In this document: positions 33,105-41,180 of the stretch, one piece after another
Position numbering within the stretch: position 1 is the first letter of the stretch
How the letters are laid out: every line of letters begins with the position of its first letter
Source: Cnuella takakiae
Lineage (GTDB): Bacteria; Bacteroidota; Bacteroidia; Chitinophagales; Chitinophagaceae
Length of the DNA stretch: 48,613 bases
Direction: 5' to 3'
NCBI RefSeq assembly: GCF_001953305.1
Contig: NZ_MTFE01000010.1
Coordinates: 4,021,008-4,069,620, forward strand
Position numbers and translations under genes: made by a program
The notes under the pieces: generated by a model
The model's input: only the letters and a program-made list of their open reading frames with translations
What the model was told of the DNA's origin: nothing
Database searches by the model: none

Positions 33105-33827
33105 ATGGGTCGCATATTTGAAGTAAGAAAAAGTACCATGTTTGCCCGCTGGGACCGCATGGCCAAACAATTTACCCGCGTAGGTAAAGAGATCGTGATT
33201 GCCGTAAAAGCTGGTGGTCCCGACCCTGCCACCAACCCTGCCCTGCGCCGTTGCATGCAAAACGCAAAGGCGGTAAACATGCCCAAGGACCGTGTAGAAG
33301 CCGCCATCAAACGCGCCCAGGGCAAAGAGATGGTGAACTACGACGAGATCCTGTATGAAGGTTATGGCCCCCATGGCGTAGCCATCCTGGTAGAAACCGC
33401 TACCGACAACCACGTACGTACCGTTGCCAACGTAAAATCTGTTTTCAATAAAGGCGGCGGCACCCTGGGTAATAGCGGCTCCGTGGCCTTCCAGTTCACC
33501 AAAATGGGTGTATTCAAACTGGCACCCGAAGGGCTCAACTCCGAAGACCTCGAGCTGGAACTAATCGACTTTGGCCTCGAAGAACTGGGTGAAGGCACCG
33601 GTGAAAACGGCGAGGAAGTGCTGGTGGTGCGTTGCGCCTTTACCGAGTTTGGCAATATGCAAAAAGCACTGGAAGAAAAAGGCCTCACCCCATTGAGTGC
33701 CGAACTGGAGTGGATTCCCAACACCACGGTATCACTTAATGAAGAACAGGCACAGGATGTACTGAAACTGGTTGACAAACTGGAGCAGGACGAAGACGTG
33801 CAGAAGGTGTTTCACAACCTAGCGTAA
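33105..33827 (+). CDS. YebC/PmpR family DNA-binding regulator
   Basis: 240 residues, full-length YebC family. Hallmarks: [20 protein letters not shown] at the start, [20 protein letters not shown], then [37 protein letters not shown] and [16 protein letters not shown]. Members bind DNA and regulate transcription or, in recent work on the family, act in translation as release factors for stalled ribosomes; either role could apply. Monocistronic. Its leader is about 85 nt and contains the family G repeat, so the mRNA 5' end is not leaderless here. Confidence 0.95.
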   Translation: MGRIFEVRKSTMFARWDRMAKQFTRVGKEIVIAVKAGGPDPATNPALRRCMQNAKAVNMPKDRVEAAIKRAQGKEMVNYDEILYEGYGPHGVAILVETATDNHVRTVANVKSVFNKGGGTLGNSGSVAFQFTKMGVFKLAPEGLNSEDLELELIDFGLEELGEGTGENGEEVLVVRCAFTEFGNMQKALEEKGLTPLSAELEWIPNTTVSLNEEQAQDVLKLVDKLEQDEDVQKVFHNLA

Positions 33828-33829
33828 AA

Positions 33830-33864
33830 TGCTACAAGCTTTTAGCTACAAGCTACAAGTAGTG
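33830..33864. repeat. GCTACAAGCT word repeat (family B)
   Basis: GCTACAAGCTTTTAGCTACA and AGCTACAAGTAGTGC directly after the YebC stop; same words as 27738-27812. Confidence 0.7.
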
Positions 33865-33881
33865 CAAGCAATGTGCGTACT

Positions 33882-33920
33882 CAATAAAAAAGCGGCTCTG
33901 TTGGGGCCGCTTTTTTATTG
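33882..33920. terminator. Bidirectional terminator between yebC and the Uma2 gene
   Basis: Perfect 15-bp stem CAATAAAAAAGCGGC with its complement and a 9-nt loop; runs of A on one side and T on the other allow use from both strands. It overlaps the end of the Uma2 gene. Confidence 0.9.
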
Positions 33921-34451
33921 CCATAATTGGCCGAGATCCATCCGAACCATGCATTTGTCTGTCAGTTGAAAGGTATCGCCTTTGTGATCGACGTAAGCAT
34001 TGTTTTGCAGTTGATACATTTCTATTGCCTTTCTTTCCAAGTCAATCATCAGGTAGTACCGTACACCATTGGTTTCATACAACCGAAACTTTAGGTTGCG
34101 ATCTTTTAACCGTGTAGCAGGTGAAAATATTTCTACCACTAATGCTGGTGGCACTTTTACATAATCAGACTCTGGCGCATCGCAAAGGATCATTACATCA
34201 GGCCTGACCACGGTATCCTCATCAATCATCCAATCTGCTTCATACAACACTTCGCAGTTACAGGCCAATGATTGTTCGCGTATCTGGGCAATGGCCAGGT
34301 AAACAAACTTACCTCCTACCAACTGATGTTTACGCAGTGGGCCGGGGCTCATGGCATAAGGCAATCCACGAATCAACTCCCACTGACCTTCCCATTGCTG
34401 GTAGTCCTCGTAAGTATAATGTGGCAGCCATTCGGTAGGTATGCGTTCCAT
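33915..34451 (-). CDS. Uma2 family endonuclease-fold protein (DUF820)
   Basis: 178 residues. The Uma2 domain runs about residues 8-165: TYEDYQQWEGQWELIRGLPY, then MSPGPLRKHQLVGGKFVY, VVRPDVMILC and PPALVVEIFSPATRLKDRNL, followed by YLMIDLERKAIEMY. These residues follow the restriction-endonuclease-like fold (D in RPD, E in VVEI, and K in the following helix). Nuclease activity is predicted from fold, not shown for most members. No partner methylase or toxin-antitoxin gene is adjacent. Minus-strand TAACTTCA ends four bases before its ATG. Confidence 0.9.
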   Translation of the reverse strand: MERIPTEWLPHYTYEDYQQWEGQWELIRGLPYAMSPGPLRKHQLVGGKFVYLAIAQIREQSLACNCEVLYEADWMIDEDTVVRPDVMILCDAPESDYVKVPPALVVEIFSPATRLKDRNLKFRLYETNGVRYYLMIDLERKAIEMYQLQNNAYVDHKGDTFQLTDKCMVRMDLGQLWQ

Positions 34452-34497
34452 AGCTTGAAGTTAGTAATTATTAGGGCCAGCAGCGAATGGGTTTGGA

Positions 34498-34579
34498 AGA
34501 CGACGGACGACAGACCACAAGGTAGTCTGTGGTCTGTGGTCAACTCCCCATGGTCCATCATCCATGGTCAATGGTCCCC
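34498..34579. repeat. GGTCTGTGGTC / CCATGGTC word repeat (family C)
   Basis: Words GACGGACGACAGACCACA, GGTAGTCTGTGGTCTGTGGT and CCATGGTCCATCATCCATGG fill the gap after the PhzF stop; the first two blocks can pair. Related words are at 14748-14825. Confidence 0.7.
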
Positions 34580-35371
34580 TCACACGTATACTTCCCCCTT
34601 CATAAACAACACACAGGTGCCACTCATGTACACACGGTCGCCTTCAAGCCGGCACTGGAGGTCACCGCCACGGGCCGAGAGTTGCTGGCAGTGCAGTTCC
34701 GTTTTGCCCAATTTACCTGCCCAGTAAGGCACCACGTTGCAGTGCGCCGAACCGGTTACGGGATCTTCGGGGACACCGGCACCAGGGTAAAAACAACGGC
34801 TCACGGCATCCGCGCTGTCGCCTTTTGCAGTTACAATAACACCGGTTGTATCCAGCCGGGTCATCTTGTTGTAATCAGGTGTCACGCTGCGCACAGCGGC
34901 TTCATTTTCCAGTACAATAAAATAATCGCGGGAACGCAGCACTTCAACAGCGCTGTTTACGCCAACACTTTCCAGCAAACCTGCAGGTACTTCGCATGGC
35001 TGCGGCATACGCGATGGAAAGTTGAGGGTAAAAACACCATCCTTTGCAGTGGCCTGCAGCAGGCCAGCCTTCTGGGTAGTGAAGTTGATCTTTGAAACCT
35101 CAGGCTCCAGGATGGTTTTGATGATGTAAGCAGAAGCCAGGGTTGCATGGCCACAAAGGTCTATTTCATAGTCGGGCGTAAACCAGCGGATGTGATAATT
35201 GCCTGCACCACCGGTGGGTACAAAAAAGACCGTTTCACTCAGGTTGTTCTCCATGGCAATACGTTGCATCAGGGAGTCATCGATCCATTCAGATAAAGGA
35301 ATTACTGCGGCGGGATTGCCTTTGAACACTGCCGGTGCAAATGCATCGACCTGGTAAATGGGTAGTATCAT
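34580..35371 (-). CDS. PhzF family isomerase/epimerase-like protein
   Basis: 263 residues, full PhzF length. Hallmarks: YQVDAFAPAVFKGNPAAVIP at the start, NNLSETVFFVP with the family's catalytic glutamate, the DLCGHATLASAYI motif, and PEDPVTGSAHCNVVPYW near the C-terminus. The fold has two similar halves, as in diaminopimelate epimerase. Only a few members make phenazines; none of the other phz genes is present, so a metabolic isomerase role with unknown substrate is more likely. Its start overlaps the TRIC gene stop by four bases (35368-35371), so both are co-translated. Confidence 0.94.
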   Translation of the reverse strand: MILPIYQVDAFAPAVFKGNPAAVIPLSEWIDDSLMQRIAMENNLSETVFFVPTGGAGNYHIRWFTPDYEIDLCGHATLASAYIIKTILEPEVSKINFTTQKAGLLQATAKDGVFTLNFPSRMPQPCEVPAGLLESVGVNSAVEVLRSRDYFIVLENEAAVRSVTPDYNKMTRLDTTGVIVTAKGDSADAVSRCFYPGAGVPEDPVTGSAHCNVVPYWAGKLGKTELHCQQLSARGGDLQCRLEGDRVYMSGTCVLFMKGEVYV

Positions 35372-36000
35372 GAATCTTGTTTTAAATAAAAGCGGGGCAA
35401 TGCCAGTTGGTACCTGATGGCCAGGAAACGAATGGCAAAAACCAGGAAAATACAGCCAACCTTCGCCAGGTCGGCAGGCACCTGTAAATGGTACAAGGCA
35501 TAATAAAAACCACCGCCCGCAATACAGGCAAGGGCATAGATTTCCTTGTGAAAGATCAGCGGCACCTTGTTCAGCAACACATCGCGCAGCACACCACCAA
35601 AGCAGGCAGTGATGGTACCCAGGGCAATACAGATGGAAGCACTCAAGCTTTTGTTGATGCCTACTTCCACACCCACAATGGTGAAAAAACCAAGACCTAA
35701 GGCATCAAAGAGGAAAAGTGCTTTATCCAACCTTTTGAGCAAACTACCAAAAAGCATGGTGGCAACTGACGCTGCAAATACCACCCCGATGGTAGTGCCG
35801 TTGGCCAGCCAGCGCACCGGCAGGTCACCTACCAGCACATCGCGCAAAGTGCCTCCGCCAACAGCGGTGACAAAGGAAATGATCAGCACGCCAAATGGAT
35901 CAAGGCGGCGTTCCATGGCAGCAAAAGCCCCCGACACCGTAAAGGCGAATGTGCCCATTACATCAATCAGTTGTAAAATGCCGGGGTATACTTCCTTCAA
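35368..36000 (-). CDS. TRIC-type (UPF0126) membrane channel protein
   Basis: About 211 residues with seven hydrophobic helices in two related halves. Signatures: GTFAFTVSGAFAAMERRLDP and TAVGGGTLRDVLVGDLPVRW in the first half, ITACFGGVLRDVLLNKVPLI in the second; GGGxxRD is the family ion-path motif. Prokaryotic TRIC homologues are potassium-type cation channels. The start is uncertain: the open frame runs to a GTG at 36078, but that extension is encoded by the family D repeat; I use the TTG at 36000, with the ATG at 35958 as alternative. Confidence 0.85.
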   Translation of the reverse strand: MKEVYPGILQLIDVMGTFAFTVSGAFAAMERRLDPFGVLIISFVTAVGGGTLRDVLVGDLPVRWLANGTTIGVVFAASVATMLFGSLLKRLDKALFLFDALGLGFFTIVGVEVGINKSLSASICIALGTITACFGGVLRDVLLNKVPLIFHKEIYALACIAGGGFYYALYHLQVPADLAKVGCIFLVFAIRFLAIRYQLALPRFYLKQDS

Positions 36001-36025
36001 TGAATTTGCTTTTATGGCGTTGGAA

Positions 36026-36119
36026 AAAACCAAAAGTAAAAAGCCAAAACTCAAAAGAGATGGATACTTATACAGCACCTCGCCCCTTCTGACTTTTGAC
36101 TTCCAACTTCTAACTTCCC
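36026..36119. repeat. ACTTTTGACTTCC word repeat with inverted arms (family D)
   Basis: The left block (36026-36058) has CCAAAAGTAAAAAGCC and AAAACTCAAAAG; the right block (36086-36119) has the complement type, CTTCTGACTTTTGACTTCC and AACTTCTAACTTCC. The pair lies between the E1 and TRIC genes. The left block falls in the 5' extension of the TRIC frame. Confidence 0.65.
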
Positions 36120-36121
36120 AC

Positions 36122-38515
36122 TTATTCCGCCATCATCTGCCGGATCACGTCTTCAATTTCTTCTGCATTGGGCTTGCTGAAATAATCGCCATCGGAACCA
36201 TATGCCGGGCGGTGTGCCTTTGCAGTAATGGTACGCGGTGCCACATCAAGCCAGCGATAACCACCTTGCAGCTCCATCACCTGCTGGAACATGTAGGCAG
36301 CAGCACCACCCGGCACATCCTCATCCACAAATATGATGCGGTTGGTCTTCTTCAGCGAGTCCAGAATTTTATGATGAATATCGAAAGGCATCAGGGTTTG
36401 CACATCCACGATTTCGCAAGATATGCCGCGTTTTTCCAAACGCTCTACGGCTTCCTGCACTACCCGCAAAGTAGAACCATAAGTAACAATGGTGATATCG
36501 GTACCGGCATGCACCACTTCTGGCACACCCAGGGGCACACGGAAATGCAGCAGGTTGTTGGGCAGTTTTTCTTTCAGGCGGTAACCGTTCAGGCACTCAA
36601 TGACTACGGCAGGATCGTTGCCTTCCAGCAGGGTATTGTACATACCCACGGCCTGTACCATGTTGCGCGGTACGCAAAGGTGCATACCCCTCAGAGCCCC
36701 CAGCAGCATGGCCATGGGCGAACCGCTGTGCCAGATACCTTCAAGGCGGTGGCCACGGGTACGCACAATCATAGGTGCACTCTGCTGGCCCTTGCAACGG
36801 TAATGCAGGGTAGCCACGTCATCGCAAAGCTCCTGTAAACCATACAACAGGTAATCGAGGTATTGTATTTCGGCAATGGGCCGGAGGCCGCGCATAGCTA
36901 AACCAGCACCCTGCCCCATAATGGTAAGTTCGCGGATACCGGTATCAAAGATGCGCTCCTCGCCATACTTGGCCTGGAGTCCGGCAAAACCCTGGTTAAC
37001 GTCTCCGATATTGCCTACATCCTCGCCAAATGCTACCACCTTGGGATGGGCAGCAAACAGCTGGTCGAAATAGCGGTTCAGAATTTCATAACCGTTAAGC
37101 ACCGGTGCATCGGCATCGAAACTGGCCTTTGCAGCAGCCACCTTCAGCGGGCTCCTAGGCCCCTCGTGATACAGGTGGGTATTATATAAAGCTTCGTTTT
37201 CTTTTTTCAGGTCGTTGAAATAATCACGCAGCCAATATGCAGCATCATTGCCCTCTGAAATAGAAATAGCGGTATGAAGGGTCGTCATTACATCGCGGCG
37301 CATGGGATCTTTCATACCCTGCAGCTTACCTGCAAGCTGGCGCAACTGGGCCGCCGCCTGTGGCATCGATGCAGCCACCTGCTCCATCAGTTCGGCAGTG
37401 CGGGCTACCTGTTGTTTAATGGGTCCCAGGAAATTATTCCAGGCGGTGTTCTTGCTTTCACGTACCGCTTCCTTGGTTTCTTTTTCTACTTGCAGCAGCT
37501 CGTCCTCATCGGCCAGGTTATTGGCCAGGATCCACTCCCGCATTTTTACCAGGCCGTCCCATTCGCGTTCCCACTGCAGGCGCTCTTTGTCTTTATAGCG
37601 TTCATGGCTACCCGATGTGGAGTGTCCCTGCGGTTGCGTGATCTCTTCAACATGGAACAGTACCGGTGTATGTTCTTCGCGGGCAAGGCGGATGCCTTCT
37701 TCAAAAGCCTCGCACATGCCGGCATAATCCCAGCCTTTCACGCGGTAGATATTGAAACCATTGGTTCCTTCTTCTTTTTGAAAACCTGCCATCAGCTCCG
37801 AGATAGACCCCTTGGTTGTCTGGTATTTTTTGGGTACCGAAATGCCATAGCCATCATCCCAAACAAAAACAGCCAGGGGCACCTGCTGCACGCCGGCGGC
37901 ATTTACCGTTTCCCAAAACTGTCCTTCCGAAGTGGAAGCATCACCGATGGTGCAAAAGCATACCTCGTTGCCATTATTGGACAGGTTGGTAAAAGGCTGC
38001 AATTGGGCAATCTCGCGGAAGCACTTGCTGGCAAGGGCCAATCCAAGTCCGCGGGCCATCTGTCCGCCTGTGGTAGAGATATCTGAAGAAATATTCTTGC
38101 GGTAAGCCAGGTCCACCCACTCGCCGTTTTTGTCTACAAAAGGCGTAGCAAAATGCGAGTTCATCTGGCGGCCAGCACTGAATGGATCGTGGGTTTCGTC
38201 GGGGTCGGCATAGAGCTGCGCAAAAAACTGCTCCACGGTAGCGAGGCCCGAGGCGAACATAAAGGTTTGGTCGCGGTAATACCCCGAGCGAAAATCACCG
38301 GGTTGGAAAAACTTGGCCATTGCCACCTGCGCCACTTCCTTTCCATCGCCAAAAATGCCAAATTTAGCCTTACCCGTCAGTACTTCCTTGCGGCTGATCA
38401 GGCTGGTTTCGCGGCTCAGGCATACCCAGCGGTAGTCGTGCAACACTTCCTGGCGGAAGGTTTCAAACGACAACTGCTCCAGGGATGCCGTGCCGGCCTC
38501 AAAGCTTTTTTCCAT
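36122..38515 (-). CDS. Fused alpha/beta E1 of a 2-oxoacid dehydrogenase complex
   Basis: 797 residues from the ATG at 38515; the frame reaches 38569, but the extra 18 codons pass through the promoter. The first half (to about residue 460) is E1-alpha: a TPP-binding GDASTSEGQFWETVNAAGVQ (191-210), and HGHST-type GHSTSGSHERYKD. The second half (about 475-797) is E1-beta: VVAFGEDVGNIGDVNQGFAG and FDTGIRELTIMGQGAG. The enzyme decarboxylates a 2-oxoacid and reductively acylates the E2 lipoyl group; a branched-chain or general 2-oxoacid substrate is likely. E2 and E3 genes are not in the window. A -7 box ends four bases before its ATG. Confidence 0.92.
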   Translation of the reverse strand: MEKSFEAGTASLEQLSFETFRQEVLHDYRWVCLSRETSLISRKEVLTGKAKFGIFGDGKEVAQVAMAKFFQPGDFRSGYYRDQTFMFASGLATVEQFFAQLYADPDETHDPFSAGRQMNSHFATPFVDKNGEWVDLAYRKNISSDISTTGGQMARGLGLALASKCFREIAQLQPFTNLSNNGNEVCFCTIGDASTSEGQFWETVNAAGVQQVPLAVFVWDDGYGISVPKKYQTTKGSISELMAGFQKEEGTNGFNIYRVKGWDYAGMCEAFEEGIRLAREEHTPVLFHVEEITQPQGHSTSGSHERYKDKERLQWEREWDGLVKMREWILANNLADEDELLQVEKETKEAVRESKNTAWNNFLGPIKQQVARTAELMEQVAASMPQAAAQLRQLAGKLQGMKDPMRRDVMTTLHTAISISEGNDAAYWLRDYFNDLKKENEALYNTHLYHEGPRSPLKVAAAKASFDADAPVLNGYEILNRYFDQLFAAHPKVVAFGEDVGNIGDVNQGFAGLQAKYGEERIFDTGIRELTIMGQGAGLAMRGLRPIAEIQYLDYLLYGLQELCDDVATLHYRCKGQQSAPMIVRTRGHRLEGIWHSGSPMAMLLGALRGMHLCVPRNMVQAVGMYNTLLEGNDPAVVIECLNGYRLKEKLPNNLLHFRVPLGVPEVVHAGTDITIVTYGSTLRVVQEAVERLEKRGISCEIVDVQTLMPFDIHHKILDSLKKTNRIIFVDEDVPGGAAAYMFQQVMELQGGYRWLDVAPRTITAKAHRPAYGSDGDYFSKPNAEEIEDVIRQMMAE

Positions 38516-38519
38516 CCGG

Positions 38520-38527
38520 CAAAAATA
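38520..38527 (-). promoter_or_regulatory. -7 box four bases before the fused E1 start codon
   Basis: Minus-strand TATTTTTG-CCGG-ATG: exact TAnnTTTG and the same four-base spacing as at 2427, 21762 and 39750. Confidence 0.55.
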
Positions 38528-38633
38528 GGGTGTTGGCTGCATTACACACCAGCCGTTAAAAAATGGCAAATCATTGTTTCAACTGGCATTTAAAGCGGGT
38601 TTCCGTTATTTTTACAACCAAAGCAACCCGGTT

Positions 38634-39077
38634 ATGAAACCCATACTCTTTTCCCTCCTGGCCCTTTTACTGTTCACCGGCGCCCGTGCCCAACAAAACG
38701 ATGCCGCTGCTGCGGAAACCCTTTCGTTTAAGGAAACGGAATTCAACTTCGGCAAGATAGCCCAGAGCAAACCGGTATACCACCTGTTTACCGTGTACAA
38801 CAAATCGGGAAAGCCCGTGCAAATCGCCAATGTGCAGGCCTCCTGCGGTTGTACCACGCCCGAGTGGAGCCGTGATGCCATTGCACCGGGCGGCAAAACA
38901 GATATCAAGGTAGGGTACAACGCCGCCGCTGAAGGACCTTTTGAAAAAACAATTACCGTAAGTTATGGCGACGCAAGTCAGGTGCTGCGCATCAAAGGGG
39001 AAGTTTGGAAGACACCTTCCACACCTGCGCCGGGAAATGCACCCGTACAATTTCTGAACAGTCGCTTGCAACCTTAA
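38634..39077 (+). CDS. Exported DUF1573 protein (copy 1)
   Basis: 147 residues from the ATG at 38634; the longer frame adds a non-signal extension. Signal peptide at residues 1-19 (ending GARAQ). One DUF1573 domain follows, about 30-125: ETEFNFGKIAQSKPVYHLFT, then the diagnostic QASCGCTTPEWSRDAIAPGG with a CGC cysteine pair. DUF1573 is an Ig-like domain of the ASPM/SPD-2/Hydin type found in exported Bacteroidota proteins; function unknown. A related gene follows after 57 nt, and the fused E1 is divergent upstream. Confidence 0.9.
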   Translation: MKPILFSLLALLLFTGARAQQNDAAAAETLSFKETEFNFGKIAQSKPVYHLFTVYNKSGKPVQIANVQASCGCTTPEWSRDAIAPGGKTDIKVGYNAAAEGPFEKTITVSYGDASQVLRIKGEVWKTPSTPAPGNAPVQFLNSRLQP

Positions 39078-39134
39078 TTTTGTATACGCATCTTTATCTT
39101 CAACAAAGCAATTCCCCAGCAAAAACAACCTGAT

Positions 39135-39560
39135 ATGAAAAAATTACTGATGATGGCCGCCGCTCTGATCGTAACTGCAAGCGCCATGGCACAAAAAGCC
39201 GACGAAGTTATTAAAGTGGCTGCCGAAAAAATTGATTTCGGCAAGATCAAACAAGGCGTGCCCGTAACTACCTTCTTTGAAGTAAAAAATACCAGCGGCA
39301 AGCCCGTAGTGATTGAAAATGCATGGGGCAGCTGCGGTTGCACCACCCCCGAAGTGCCCAAGGCGCCCATTATGCCCAACGCATCTACCAAGCTGAAAGT
39401 ACAGTACAATGCCGCGGCACTGGGTTCTTTCAATAAAGATGTGTACATCAAACTGGCCGGTATCGACGAGCCTAAGGTGCTTAAAATTACCGGTGAAGTA
39501 CTTGAAGGCACTGCTTACGACGCAGCCAAGAAAGGTGCGGTATCTAAAAAAAGCAAGTAA
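39135..39560 (+). CDS. Exported DUF1573 protein (copy 2)
   Basis: 141 residues. Signal peptide at about 1-19 (LLMMAAALIVTASAMAQ). The DUF1573 domain, about 22-125, has DFGKIKQGVPVTTFFEVKNT and GSCGCTTPEVPKAPIMPNAS, the same block as copy 1. The two proteins differ mainly at the ends: this copy ends in a basic tail (AAKKGAVSKKSK). It has its own -7 box, TAATTTTG (about 39075-39082), overlapping the stop of copy 1, so it may be expressed separately. Gene duplication is the simplest explanation. Confidence 0.92.
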   Translation: MKKLLMMAAALIVTASAMAQKADEVIKVAAEKIDFGKIKQGVPVTTFFEVKNTSGKPVVIENAWGSCGCTTPEVPKAPIMPNASTKLKVQYNAAALGSFNKDVYIKLAGIDEPKVLKITGEVLEGTAYDAAKKGAVSKKSK

Positions 39561-39593
39561 CAGTAGGCAAAGCTTAACAACTGAAGTTTTTCG

Positions 39594-39624
39594 AAATCCC
39601 TGCTGGTTCAGCAGGGATTTTTTT
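39594..39624 (+). terminator. Intrinsic terminator after the DUF1573 pair
   Basis: Perfect 12-bp stem AAATCCCTGCTG/CAGCAGGGATTT, 3-nt loop, then T. Confidence 0.9.
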
Positions 39625-39749
39625 ATTTACCAGCCCCATTCTTTTCATAGTATTTAATAAATGGAGTTGGCTATGCCATTTTATTTACAATCATAGGGTT
39701 GAAAAGAGCAGCCGCCCTGCTGCCGGCAGCCGCCTCCACACAATTGACC

Positions 39750-39757
39750 TAATTTTG
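39750..39757 (+). promoter_or_regulatory. -7 box four bases before the aminotransferase start codon
   Basis: TAATTTTG-CGCC-ATG (39762): exact TAnnTTTG and the same CGCC spacer as at 2427 and 21762. Confidence 0.55.
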
Positions 39758-39761
39758 CGCC

Positions 39762-40991
39762 ATGTTGTCGATCTCAGTGCGCGGGGAACAAATGCCCGCA
39801 TCGCCCATCCGAAAGTTGGTTCCCTATGCCGAAGCTGCCAAGAAGCGAGGCACTAAGGTTTATCACCTCAATATCGGCCAGCCCGATATTGAAACGCCGC
39901 CCGCAATCGTGGATGCGGTAAAAAACGCGGACATCAGGGTGCTGGAATACAGCCACAGCGCAGGTAACGAAAGCTACCGCCGCAAACTGGTGCAGTATTA
40001 TACCTCAGTAGGCATTGATGTTACCCACAACCAGATCATGATCACCACCGGTGGTTCGGAAGCCATCCAGTTTGCCTTTATGGTATGCCTCAACCCCGGC
40101 GACGAGGTGATCATTCCCGAACCTTTTTATGCCAACTACAATGGCTTTGCCGTTGCCGCAGGCGTTAAGGTGGTGCCCATCACTGCCAGTATTGATAATG
40201 GCTTTGCCCTGCCGCCCATTTCGGAGTTCGAAAAAGTAATTACGCCCCGCACCAAGGCCATCATGGTGTGCAATCCCAACAACCCTACCGGTTACCTCTA
40301 CAGCCGTGCGGAGATGGAAGCCCTGAAAAGTATTTGCCTGGAGCGAGACCTGTTCCTGTTTTCGGATGAAGCTTACCGTGAGTTTTGCTACGACGGTGCT
40401 TTTGTAAGTGCCCTCCACCTGGAAGGCATGGACCAGCACGTGGTGCTGATGGATACCATTTCCAAACGCTATAGTGCCTGTGGTGCCCGCATTGGTGCCC
40501 TGGTAACAAAGAACGCTGCGGTGTACAATGCCGCTATGAAGTTTGCGCAGGCACGCCTCTCCCCTCCCGGGCTGGCACAGATCATGGGTGAAGCAGCCAT
40601 CGATCTGCCCGCATCATACTTCGATGCACCCAAGGCCGAATACCAGGCCCGCCGCGACCTGCTGGTGCGCCGCCTCAATGCCATTCCCGGTGTATTTTGC
40701 CCCAACCCCGGTGGTGCTTTTTATGCCATTGCCCAACTGCCCATTGATGATTCCGACAGGTTCTGCCAGTGGATGCTGGAGTCGTTTAGCCATGAAGGTC
40801 AAACGGTGATGATGGCACCGGCTACGGGTTTTTATGGCACACCCGGGCTGGGCAAAAAAGAAGTGCGCCTGGCCTATGTGCTGAACCTGCATGATATTGC
40901 CGCAGCCATGGATTGTTTGGAAGCTGCATTGCACCAATACCCCGGCCGCACTGCTGTAACTGCGCCTGCTGCTTTAGCCAGTGGCGTTTGA
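39762..40991 (+). CDS. PLP-dependent class I/II aminotransferase
   Basis: 409 residues, fold-type I. The PLP lysine is K235 in DTISKRYSACGARIGAL. Other signatures: HLNIGQPDIETPPAIVDAV at the N-terminus, TTGGSEAIQFAFMVCLNPGD, then VCNPNNPTGYLYSRAEMEAL and DEAYREFCYDG. The sequence is nearest to the aspartate/other-substrate aminotransferase group common in Bacteroidota, but the substrate (aspartate, aromatic or branched-chain) is not resolved. The ATG at 39762 is set by the -7 box ending four bases before it. Alone; a terminator follows at 41045. Confidence 0.94.
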   Translation: MLSISVRGEQMPASPIRKLVPYAEAAKKRGTKVYHLNIGQPDIETPPAIVDAVKNADIRVLEYSHSAGNESYRRKLVQYYTSVGIDVTHNQIMITTGGSEAIQFAFMVCLNPGDEVIIPEPFYANYNGFAVAAGVKVVPITASIDNGFALPPISEFEKVITPRTKAIMVCNPNNPTGYLYSRAEMEALKSICLERDLFLFSDEAYREFCYDGAFVSALHLEGMDQHVVLMDTISKRYSACGARIGALVTKNAAVYNAAMKFAQARLSPPGLAQIMGEAAIDLPASYFDAPKAEYQARRDLLVRRLNAIPGVFCPNPGGAFYAIAQLPIDDSDRFCQWMLESFSHEGQTVMMAPATGFYGTPGLGKKEVRLAYVLNLHDIAAAMDCLEAALHQYPGRTAVTAPAALASGV

Positions 40992-41044
40992 TGCACGGGT
41001 AAATTGCGTACAGTTTTCCTCAAATACTGAACTACAAGGTTTTA

Positions 41045-41080
41045 CAAAAGTCCTGCTAAACGGCAGGACTTTTGCTTTTA
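41045..41080 (+). terminator. Intrinsic terminator after the aminotransferase
   Basis: Perfect 12-bp stem CAAAAGTCCTGC/GCAGGACTTTTG with a 6-nt loop and T-rich tail. Confidence 0.88.
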
Positions 41081-41180
41081 TATTGATTATCAATTATATA
41101 CAATAACCTGACAGCCTTTGATAAAGGACGCAAGGGCTAAGCATTATTTTAGTAGCAACTCACCCCTAAACACAACTCTT

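Noticed and set aside
33915-34451. Uma2 as part of a toxin-antitoxin or restriction system
   Set aside because: No partner gene lies next to it.
34580-35371. Phenazine biosynthesis cluster
   Set aside because: Only the PhzF-like gene is present; the family is broader than phenazine synthesis.
35567-36838. 423-codon plus-strand frame
   Set aside because: Antisense to the TRIC and E1 genes, low-complexity product.
37274-38086. 270-codon plus-strand frame
   Set aside because: Antisense shadow of the fused E1 gene.
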